A stretch of 5,521 bases of DNA from Candidatus Woesearchaeota archaeon. Its GTDB lineage: Archaea > Nanobdellota > Nanobdellia > Woesearchaeales > ARS49. Under the pieces are notes generated by a model. It had not been told where the DNA came from and ran no database searches. It saw only the letters and a program-made list of their open reading frames with translations. Below are positions 1 through 5,521 of this stretch, one piece after another; position 1 is the first letter of the stretch, and each line of letters opens with the position of its first letter. The DNA is taken from assembly GCA_023261345.1 (NCBI GenBank), contig JAHFPE010000064.1:1-5521 (forward strand), given 5' to 3'. A program made the position numbers and the translations under genes.

Positions 1-975
1 GATAATATCATCTTCAATTCGTATTCCAAATTGCGAAGGATAAATTCCAGGTTCTATTGTAACACCCATGTTTTTTTCTAACGTGTCTTTTGATCGTGAA
101 CTGATGCTTGGTGATTCGTGTACTTCAATGCCTAGGCCATGTCCTAGACCGTGTGTAAAGTGTTTTTTCCATGTTCCAAGTTGTTCGGCAACTGTGTCGT
201 GAAGCATACTGCACTTTGTGAAAGGTACTGCTTGTTTGATTCCTTGTTCTTGTGCCGCAAGTACAAGTTCGTAAACCTGACGTTCTTGTTGTGTGGGCGT
301 GCCAATAAACACAGTTCGTGTTATGTCGCTGCAATAGTTTTTGTACACAACTCCATAATCAATCACGCAAAATCCCCGTTGGAGTATTCCGTGCGGTTCG
401 TGATGTGGCTCGGCAGCATTTGTTCCTGATGCAACAATGGGGGAGAATGATGGTTTTAATCCGCGTAAATGCGTTTGGTGCAAAAGAAATGCGGCAACTT
501 CTTGCTCTGTTTTGAAATTCCATTTCAAGATTGTTTCGTTTACAATTGCGCTAACTTCAATTGCAGATTTTTTAAGAAGTTTTTGTTCTTTTTCTGTTTT
601 TTGTCGTCTGAGATTTTGTATGATGCTACTACAATCTATTATTTTTGTTGGTAGCAGTTTTCTCTCGGCAAGTGTGATACTTGTGTGATTTGTGCTTATG
701 ATTTTTCCTGCAGTATATTCTTTGATCATCTCTTTTAGAGAGGTTAACGCTTCAATATTTACGGTTGCCTGTTTTTTGAGCATATCAACTTCAAATGGTG
801 TTACGTGCAGAATTGGTGTTCCTTTGCTTGGTATCCACAGAAGTGCATGTTCGCTTGTGACTCCCGTCAGGTATTGTATGCTCGGATCTTTTTTACTTTC
901 GCTTGTATTGAGAAAAACTGCTCCTGCGCAGTGTTGTTCGCAAAGCCACGTTTGGAATTCTTTTATTTTTGTCAT
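1..975 (-). CDS. M24-family metallopeptidase (Xaa-Pro dipeptidase / aminopeptidase P-like), C-terminus cut by window edge
   Basis: The minus strand is open for 325 codons from the ATG at 975 to the window edge. An N-terminal creatinase-like domain (about residues 1-120) precedes the pita-bread catalytic domain. The five metal ligands of the family are visible: D206 in IDYG, D217 in SDITR, H279 in HGLGHGLG, E308 in IEPGIY and E321 in RIEDD. The conserved PHH motif (190-192) and VHE motif (285-287) are also present. Spacing of the first four ligands matches my recollection of the Pyrococcus prolidase (D209, D220, H284, E313). That family is about 350 residues long, so roughly 20-25 residues are probably missing on the left. 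Such enzymes are usually cytoplasmic, need two divalent metal ions, and cleave peptide bonds next to proline. Whether this one is a dipeptidase (PepQ) or an aminopeptidase (PepP) cannot be decided from the sequence. It starts 26 bases after the tyrS stop on the same strand with no clear ribosome binding site, so co-transcription with tyrS is likely. The frame stays open a little upstream, but no better start is seen. Confidence 0.93.
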   Translation of the reverse strand, partial: MTKIKEFQTWLCEQHCAGAVFLNTSESKKDPSIQYLTGVTSEHALLWIPSKGTPILHVTPFEVDMLKKQATVNIEALTSLKEMIKEYTAGKIISTNHTSITLAERKLLPTKIIDCSSIIQNLRRQKTEKEQKLLKKSAIEVSAIVNETILKWNFKTEQEVAAFLLHQTHLRGLKPSFSPIVASGTNAAEPHHEPHGILQRGFCVIDYGVVYKNYCSDITRTVFIGTPTQQERQVYELVLAAQEQGIKQAVPFTKCSMLHDTVAEQLGTWKKHFTHGLGHGLGIEVHESPSISSRSKDTLEKNMGVTIEPGIYPSQFGIRIEDDII

Positions 976-1001
976 AAATGCTCGCAGTCTCTTGCTGAAT
1001 C

Positions 1002-2096
1002 TTATCGAGTAACGCTAAACGAAGCTACTTGTTCTTTGAGTTTTGCTGCTTTTCCTTTTGACAACGCGATTTGGACAGGTTCAAGAAGTTGCGCAAGCTG
1101 TTCTGCAATTGCAATCTTAAGATCCATTGGATGTAATTGTCCTTTTGCGTATGATGCTGCAAGGTCTTCGTATGTCATGAAGGCAAGATCTCCGCCGTAT
1201 TTTGCTGGTCTTCGTATGGTAAATTCTTTTGATTGCTGGAATAGAAGGTATTTGCAGTATTCAAGTATTGGATTTTCTTCTACATTTTTTTCTGGACAGT
1301 ATGCTTTGCTGATTTTGCGTTTTATATCTTCTGCAGTGTCGTCCATGAAAACTGCACTATCAGGATTGCTTTTACTCATTTTGAGTGCAACTGTACGATC
1401 AACTTTTTCTTCACTTGCATTGGCACTTGGTAAAGTTGCGTGTGGCGGTTGTGTGAGTCCGATGAGCATGTGATGATGAACCGCAACTGGTTTTGCAAAT
1501 CCGAGTGTAGGCGCGATTTCTCGTGCGAGAATATTCACTTTTCTTTGATCCATACCAAGTTGGCAGATATCGACGTTGAGGTGAAATATGTCTGCCGCCT
1601 GCATGCAAGGATAGAATATTTGTGCTGCACTAAGATTGTCTGATTCTTTTCTTCCCATGATTTGGCTACAGCGTAGAATTCGTTGGAGTGTACTTGCTCT
1701 TGCAATTTGTACGACTTTTTTCCAGTATTCTTCACTCTTCATGGCGTCTTTTGCCCATAAGAACTCGACGTTTTCAGTATCCATTCCTGATGCTTTCCAA
1801 ACTTCAATAAAGTATTCTCCTACAACGCGAATTTTTTCAAGATCTCCACCCATTTTGTTGTTCATCCATCCAAACCAATCAGCGACCCACATCTTGAAAT
1901 GACAACCAGCAGCAGTCATTTTATTGACGTTAATTGCGCGCAATAGTCCTTGTGCAATGTGAATTCTGCCGCTTGGTTCAAACCCATCATACGCAATCGG
2001 ATGTTTTTTCTTTGTTAAAATTTCTCGAAGTTCTGTTTCTGTGAGGATTTCTTCACCAACTTCTTTGATAAGTGAGAGGCGGTCTTCGACATTCAT
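1002..2096 (-). CDS. tyrS: Tyrosyl-tRNA synthetase, archaeal/eukaryotic type
   Basis: A 364-residue class Ic aminoacyl-tRNA synthetase that charges tRNA-Tyr with tyrosine in the cytoplasm. The first signature is the HIGH-equivalent HIAQ at 46-49, within EPSGRIHIAQG. The second is KMSKS at 239-243, followed by NPDSAVFMDD. Tyrosine-pocket residues aligned to the Methanocaldococcus jannaschii enzyme are Y36, Y162, Q166, D169 (Mj D158) and Q184. The AYCP stretch and HPMDLK near the C-terminus are typical of archaeal TyrRS. The protein lacks the bacterial S4-type C-terminal domain. It is longer than the Mj enzyme (about 306 residues), partly through an insertion of about 20 residues at 215-237 just before KMSKS. 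Wording such as VADWFGWMNNKMGGDL, RCSQIMGR and DICQLGMDQRKVN resembles plant and protist TyrRS as I remember them. The ATG at 2096 lies 26 bases from a TATA box and no in-frame start lies close upstream, so the message is probably leaderless. The gene is complete. Confidence 0.97.
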   Translation of the reverse strand: MNVEDRLSLIKEVGEEILTETELREILTKKKHPIAYDGFEPSGRIHIAQGLLRAINVNKMTAAGCHFKMWVADWFGWMNNKMGGDLEKIRVVGEYFIEVWKASGMDTENVEFLWAKDAMKSEEYWKKVVQIARASTLQRILRCSQIMGRKESDNLSAAQIFYPCMQAADIFHLNVDICQLGMDQRKVNILAREIAPTLGFAKPVAVHHHMLIGLTQPPHATLPSANASEEKVDRTVALKMSKSNPDSAVFMDDTAEDIKRKISKAYCPEKNVEENPILEYCKYLLFQQSKEFTIRRPAKYGGDLAFMTYEDLAASYAKGQLHPMDLKIAIAEQLAQLLEPVQIALSKGKAAKLKEQVASFSVTR

Positions 2097-2118
2097 ATAC
2101 TGCGTTTGGAGAAGGGGG

Positions 2119-2125
2119 TTTATAT
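2119..2125 (-). promoter_or_regulatory. TATA box for tyrS (leaderless promoter)
   Basis: Read on the minus strand this is ATATAAA, a good archaeal TATA box. Its centre is about 26 bases upstream of the tyrS ATG at 2096. Archaeal transcription starts about 25 bases downstream of the box, so the mRNA would begin at or next to the start codon. The sequence on its upstream side (GTTACTC) is only a weak match to a TFB recognition element. It probably drives tyrS and the M24 peptidase gene together. Confidence 0.68.
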
Positions 2126-2154
2126 GAGTAACGTTCGCAAGTTGGCGCTCTGTC

Positions 2155-2169
2155 GGAAATATTTATAAA
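2155..2169 (+). promoter_or_regulatory. BRE plus TATA box for the surface-protein operon (leaderless promoter)
   Basis: TTTATAAA at 2162-2169 is a near-consensus archaeal TATA box, preceded by the purine-rich GGAAA at 2155-2159, which fits a TFB recognition element. The box centre is about 26 bases upstream of the ATG at 2192, so transcription should start at or within a few bases of the start codon. It points away from the tyrS promoter, with about 40 bases between the two boxes. It is the only promoter I can support for the three plus-strand genes. Confidence 0.72.
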
Positions 2170-2191
2170 CAAGAGAAGGTCGACTTCACGT

Positions 2192-3364
2192 ATGCGTCTA
2201 CAGGGCAATGTCGGAAGAAAAGGATATGCTGCATCTAGTTTGATTGGTATTATTTTGTTGATTCTTATTCTCTGGATTATCTTCTTGCCTCCTGCAGAAC
2301 GAAATAAATTACTCGACGACAAGAATACTTCGGGAAGTGGTTCTTCTATTCGTAATGCAACTCTTCTTTCAGTGAACATTGGTTCGCTTGCGGGTTCGAC
2401 CAAAGATATTATTGATCATCCTATTCCTACTATGCTGTTAACAGAGCTCACGAGTGCGATTGTGTTAAGTGCGCCAGGACCAGTTTCTGTATCACATAGT
2501 TTGTTTTCTGGTCAAGATCGTTCAATTTCTTTTTCAGTTCCTGCGCTTACATTAACTGATGCTGTTCGCTTAAGCTTCCGTCCTACAAAACGACAGGGAG
2601 TGTTGACTATGACGCTGAATGATGTGGTGATTTATGATGAAACACCTAGCGCAAGTCCGCAGCCACTCACGCTTCCTAAAGGTCTTCTGAAAGAGTCAAA
2701 TACAATGGTTGTTTCAGTGAGTAGTCCAGGTATTGCGTTTTGGCGTACAAATGAGTATGTGCTCGATGCGTTCCAAATTGTTGGTGATGTGCGAGATGAG
2801 AAACGACAAAGTGGTACGTCAAAATTTGTAGTTGAGAATGACGAATTGTCGAATTTCAAAAATTCATTTCTCGAGTTTGTTCCTGCGTGTGATACTAATG
2901 CAGTTGGTCTTCTCTCAGTAACTCTTAACAATCGTAAACTCTTTGAAGGAGTGCCTGATTGTTCGGGAGTTAACAGGCAGGATCTTTCTGTTGGCGATCT
3001 TTTGCAGGGTACGAATACTATCTTGTTCAACATTGCAAAGGGTAAGGTTCGTATTGATCAAGCGCATGTTCATACAACGTTAACTCCTACGAAGTCTAAG
3101 ATTTTGTACTTCCCAATCAACCAAATTTTATTTGATGAAATTGGTAGTGGAATATCTCACGTCTCGCTAAAGTTTTTGTTCGTGAATGACGGCAAAAGTA
3201 AGGAAGGAGTCATTAACATCAATGGCAAGTACGATACTCTTGATCAAACTGATTCCACGCTGCTTGTCGACATCTCAAATGATGTTGTTCTTGGAAATAA
3301 TTATGTGGAGATAGTTCCAAAGAGCGAACTCAACATAGTACGAATGGATGTGCGAGTAGAATAA
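2192..3364 (+). CDS. Membrane-anchored surface protein with three tandem beta-sandwich repeats
   Basis: A 390-residue protein that I do not recognise as a named family. A short basic N-terminus (MRLQGNVGRK) is followed by one strongly hydrophobic segment at about 17-33 and the juxtamembrane motif FLPPAERNKLL. That suggests a signal anchor with the rest of the chain outside the cell. The remainder is strand-rich with few charged clusters and contains three similar units at about 124-200, 225-297 and 322-390. Each has a V/I-x-x-N strand (LTMTLN, LSVTLNN, VININGK), then a loop, then L-x-x-G/E-x-N-x-(I/V) (LKESNTMVVSV, LQGTNTILFNI, VLGNNYVEIV), then a closing strand. This layout resembles the galactose-binding-like jelly roll seen in many surface and carbohydrate-binding proteins; the fold is inferred. 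C233 and C257 in the second unit could form a disulfide. The ATG at 2192 is chosen because it sits about 26 bases after a TATA box. It is first in a three-gene operon and is followed one base later by the next ATG. Sugar binding or envelope assembly are possible roles, but unproven. Confidence 0.88.
   Translation: MRLQGNVGRKGYAASSLIGIILLILILWIIFLPPAERNKLLDDKNTSGSGSSIRNATLLSVNIGSLAGSTKDIIDHPIPTMLLTELTSAIVLSAPGPVSVSHSLFSGQDRSISFSVPALTLTDAVRLSFRPTKRQGVLTMTLNDVVIYDETPSASPQPLTLPKGLLKESNTMVVSVSSPGIAFWRTNEYVLDAFQIVGDVRDEKRQSGTSKFVVENDELSNFKNSFLEFVPACDTNAVGLLSVTLNNRKLFEGVPDCSGVNRQDLSVGDLLQGTNTILFNIAKGKVRIDQAHVHTTLTPTKSKILYFPINQILFDEIGSGISHVSLKFLFVNDGKSKEGVININGKYDTLDQTDSTLLVDISNDVVLGNNYVEIVPKSELNIVRMDVRVE
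2561..3361 (+). other. Three tandem protein-level repeats (jelly-roll-like units)
   Basis: Three copies of a unit of about 70-77 residues cover residues 124-200 (2561-2791), 225-297 (2864-3082) and 322-390 (3155-3361) of the first surface protein. Shared anchor positions are the TLN/TLN/NGK strand end, the E-S-N / G-T-N / G-N-N turn before a long strand, and the last strand with alternating hydrophobic residues (FQIVGDV, AHVHTTL, MDVRVE). The copies differ strongly in sequence and show no nucleotide repetition, so the duplication is old. The unit boundaries are estimates by eye. Confidence 0.55.
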
Positions 3365-3365
3365 G

Positions 3366-4949
3366 ATGGGGTCAAATGAGGTCTCGAGTGATGACACGTT
3401 CTTGTTTTTCGTGTTTTTATTTTCCCTGCTCATTCATTTTGCCGATGTTATTGTAGGTAGGTTGAGTGGGACAGTTACAGTTCTTGAATATGTTTTTTGG
3501 ACTGCTGCTTCGTTGCTTCCAGTTTGTGTTGCGTACTTCAATAATGCTTTCAAAGATCGTCGTAATGAAGTGGTGGGTGCAGGAGTTATTTCTGCACTTG
3601 TTCCGTGGTTGAACTGGTTACTTCCAAAACTCGCAGCAGTAGTGCCTTTTGGGCAAACAATAGTTTTGTGGCTTAATATTTTTCTTATCTTTGCGCCTGT
3701 GTTCACGATATATATTGGCCTACGAGGAGGTGCAAAACTGAATTCTGCGGCAGTAATTTATTTGATGGTCTGGTTGGTGCTGCTCATTGTAAGTGCGTAC
3801 CCTGCATTTGAGAAGGGTGTTGGTTTTCAAACATTGCAAAACAAAATTCCTTTTACGGGCTTGTATCCGGGGTATGTTATTCAACAAGGATATACGGCAG
3901 TTGTTGACGGCTGGACTCGTTTGGTGAGTGGTGCAAGACAAAGTGTGTCAGATGCTTCTGCTGCGTGGGATGAAACACGTCAGCTAGCACTTTACGGTGA
4001 CATTTACACTGCAAAAGTTGAAGCGCAAAAAGATCCTGTTGGTGTGTTTCTTGATTCAGTGCAAGCAACTGAAGAGAGCGTGCAAGTTGGAAAGCCAATT
4101 TCGATTGTTGGCACTGTTCGCGCAGAAACTGTAGGAAAACCGCTTACTGTTCAAATGTCCTGTAGTTGTTGTGATAGCGGCGCAAGTGATACAAGTAAGA
4201 CCTCTTCTGTTTTCAGTTGTGGGGATGGAATTTCTGGTGATGCGTGTTCGATTCGTCCAAAGAGTACTCTTCTCGTCTCATCTAAAGAACGAAAAGATAT
4301 TTATTGTAAATTTCCAACTGCTGCATCGGCAACTGCAGGAAGTCCAACGCTTGGTATGAAGGCATCATTTGATTTTACCACGTTCTCATCTCTTAAAACG
4401 TACTTTATGGATGCGAACCGTGTTCGCGCCTCTCGTCAGAGTGATATTGACCCTCTTACGCAGTATGGTGTTGAAGATAAGAATCCTAGTTCAATTACAA
4501 CTCCAGGACCAATTAACATGGGACTTGGACTTTCAGAAAATCCTCCACCTATTCTAATTGATAATCAAGATAATGAAAAACTTCTGACGCTTGGTATTAC
4601 TGTGCAAAACGTGTGGTCTGGGGTGATTGATAAAGTGACTGGACTTACTGTTGGAATTCCCGAAGGGTTCACAATTACTGATGTGAATCAGGAGCCCTAC
4701 AAAGAACAATGTGCGCAGGACAAACAAGAGCTTCTCTGCCCTCTCTCGCTCACAGCGTTCAAAACTCAAGGGGTTCATCAAGGATTTCAAGTGCGAGTTT
4801 ATCTTTCCGCAGGAAAGGATGCACGAAAGCTTCTTGGAGATCAACCAGTGGGTGTGCGGTTTTTTAGTGCAAAACTTGATTACGCGTATAGTCTTGTTTC
4901 GCAAACTTCTGTTCGTGTAACTGAAGCACCAAAACAGAGTGTGACGTGA
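3366..4949 (+). CDS. Five-transmembrane protein with large cysteine-containing extracellular region
   Basis: A 527-residue protein of unrecognised family. Hydrophobic segments lie at about 11-31, 38-59, 69-93, 97-119 and 128-148; the third is the least certain. Basic loops KDRRNE (63-68) and LRGGAK (119-124) fit the positive-inside rule if the N-terminus is cytoplasmic. That places everything after about residue 150 outside. Residues 160-220 form a linker rich in small and aromatic residues. Two beta-rich domains follow. The first, about 225-350, has six cysteines (266, 268, 269, 285, 294, 314) including a CSCC cluster. The second, about 390-520, has a cysteine pair (449, 458). Between them lies a proline-rich stretch (ENPPPILI, 391-398). 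The chain ends with a strand-like SQTSVRVTEA and no further membrane segment. The ATG at 3366 lies one base after the previous stop with no Shine-Dalgarno sequence, so coupled translation is likely. The protein could be the membrane platform of a surface complex formed with its two neighbours; this is inferred from context only. Confidence 0.88.
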   Translation: MGSNEVSSDDTFLFFVFLFSLLIHFADVIVGRLSGTVTVLEYVFWTAASLLPVCVAYFNNAFKDRRNEVVGAGVISALVPWLNWLLPKLAAVVPFGQTIVLWLNIFLIFAPVFTIYIGLRGGAKLNSAAVIYLMVWLVLLIVSAYPAFEKGVGFQTLQNKIPFTGLYPGYVIQQGYTAVVDGWTRLVSGARQSVSDASAAWDETRQLALYGDIYTAKVEAQKDPVGVFLDSVQATEESVQVGKPISIVGTVRAETVGKPLTVQMSCSCCDSGASDTSKTSSVFSCGDGISGDACSIRPKSTLLVSSKERKDIYCKFPTAASATAGSPTLGMKASFDFTTFSSLKTYFMDANRVRASRQSDIDPLTQYGVEDKNPSSITTPGPINMGLGLSENPPPILIDNQDNEKLLTLGITVQNVWSGVIDKVTGLTVGIPEGFTITDVNQEPYKEQCAQDKQELLCPLSLTAFKTQGVHQGFQVRVYLSAGKDARKLLGDQPVGVRFFSAKLDYAYSLVSQTSVRVTEAPKQSVT

Positions 4950-4950
4950 A

Positions 4951-5521
4951 ATGCAACTTGTTCTGAGGATTTTGATATTGTGTTGCATGATTTTTGTGTT
5001 AGGCTCATGTACTAGTTCGAATCGTGATTCATTTGTTCCTACTTGGCACGCAGGAGTTGGCGGTGTGAAAACCGAATTTCTTTCAAGTATTCCAACATCT
5101 GTGAAGGAAAATTCTGAATTCGGTGTTGGATTAACTATTGAAAATGTTGGGGCAACAGACATCAGAACAGGCCAATATATCTTAAGTTCTGATGATCCTC
5201 TTGTGCAGCCCGAACAAAAGTCACGCAGCGTATTTTCTCTCAAAGGCAGGTCGTTGTACAATGATAAAGGTGATGAAATTACTCGAATACACAAATTTGT
5301 GACTGGAGAATTGCCCGATAATAGCAAGAGCAGGTCTGTTGCTCTGCGATTAACTTCTTGTTATGGCTATTCAACTGAAGCGTCGGCAACTGTGTGCGTT
5401 GATGCAGACCCAACTGGCAAAGGAAGAAAACCGTGCAGTGTTAGTTCAGTGTCTCTTGGTGGGGGGCAAGGAGCGCCAGTTGCAGTTGCGAGCATAACTC
5501 CAAGTATGACGCAAGGAGTTG
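4951..5521 (+). CDS. Putative surface lipoprotein with Ig-like/CARDB-like domain, 3' end cut by window edge
   Basis: The frame is open for 190 codons from the ATG at 4951 to the right edge, so only the N-terminal part is seen. The first 20 residues form a Sec-type signal peptide without twin arginines, ending in a lipobox LGSC with C20 as the expected lipid-bearing residue, followed by polar TSSNRDS. From about residue 42 an Ig-like or CARDB-like strand pattern is visible (PTSVKENSEFGVGLTIEN), typical of archaeal surface proteins. Cysteines 137, 149 and 162 lie in SCYGY, TVCVD and PCSV, just before a glycine-rich turn (SLGGGQGAPVAV) that seems to start a second domain. I recall similar cysteine and GGQGAPVAV wording in uncharacterised DPANN proteins, but cannot verify it here. 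The gene begins one base after the previous stop, with no ribosome binding site. Its product would sit on the outer face of the membrane next to the outer domains of the two preceding proteins. The function is unknown. Confidence 0.85.
   Translation, partial: MQLVLRILILCCMIFVLGSCTSSNRDSFVPTWHAGVGGVKTEFLSSIPTSVKENSEFGVGLTIENVGATDIRTGQYILSSDDPLVQPEQKSRSVFSLKGRSLYNDKGDEITRIHKFVTGELPDNSKSRSVALRLTSCYGYSTEASATVCVDADPTGKGRKPCSVSSVSLGGGQGAPVAVASITPSMTQGV

Noticed and set aside
976..1001. Upstream extension of the M24 gene or a terminator between tyrS and M24
   Set aside because: The frame is open upstream but offers no ATG, GTG or TTG in the gap, and the family's usual N-terminus matches the ATG at 975. 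The gap has no T-run or hairpin to support a terminator.
805..1473. Plus-strand open frame of 222 codons
   Set aside because: It lies antisense to the C-terminal half of tyrS and the start of the M24 gene, both firmly identified by motifs. Its translation is rich in Cys, Ser and Phe and shows no family signature.
2192..2290. Possible class III (type IV pilin-like) signal peptide in the first surface protein
   Set aside because: The RKG followed by a hydrophobic stretch is suggestive, but the usual Q or A after G and the downstream conserved glutamate are missing, and the protein is much longer than archaeal pilins. A plain signal anchor fits better.
2053..2403. Minus-strand open frame of 116 codons crossing the intergenic region
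   Set aside because: It would run through both TATA boxes and overlap two better-supported genes.
2632..3033. Minus-strand open frame of 133 codons
   Set aside because: Shadow of the beta-repeat protein; the composition is Ser/Arg/Thr-rich as expected from antisense reading of a coding frame.
4554..5327. Minus-strand open frame of 257 codons
   Set aside because: It is antisense to the end of the five-TM gene and the start of the lipoprotein gene. Both sense frames show coherent domain patterns, a signal peptide and operon spacing, while this frame has no recognisable motif.
1..5521. tRNA genes, CRISPR arrays, insertion sequences or inverted repeats
   Set aside because: No tRNA-like cloverleaf blocks, regularly spaced repeats, transposase motifs or terminal inverted repeats were seen; nearly all bases lie within six coherent genes or parts of genes.

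Overview
This window looks archaeal, most likely from an uncultivated DPANN-type lineage such as Woesearchaeota or Pacearchaeota; that placement is inferred, not proven. The evidence is a tyrosyl-tRNA synthetase of the archaeal/eukaryotic type, TATA boxes about 26 bases upstream of two start codons (leaderless transcription), no convincing Shine-Dalgarno sequences, and surface proteins made of a membrane anchor plus beta-sandwich domains. The DNA is moderately AT-rich and almost completely coding.

The left 2.1 kb is a minus-strand pair. tyrS (2096-1002) comes first. It is followed after 26 bases by an M24-family metallopeptidase of the prolidase / Xaa-Pro aminopeptidase group (975-1), which runs off the left edge just before its C-terminus. 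Both look intact and functional by their catalytic residues. They are probably co-transcribed from the promoter upstream of tyrS.

A 95-bp intergenic region (2097-2191) carries two outward-facing TATA boxes, one for tyrS and one for the plus-strand genes.

The right 3.3 kb is a tightly packed plus-strand operon of three envelope proteins that I do not recognise as a characterised system. The first (2192-3364) has one N-terminal membrane anchor and three tandem beta-sandwich repeats. The second (3366-4949) has about five transmembrane segments and a large cysteine-containing outer region. The third (4951 to the right edge, incomplete) has a lipoprotein-type signal peptide and an Ig-like/CARDB-like domain. 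Each junction is a stop codon, one base, then ATG, which suggests coupled translation and perhaps a shared cell-surface complex. The function is unknown. This operon is the part of the window most likely to be undescribed. I see no RNA gene, mobile element, CRISPR array or nucleotide-level repeat.
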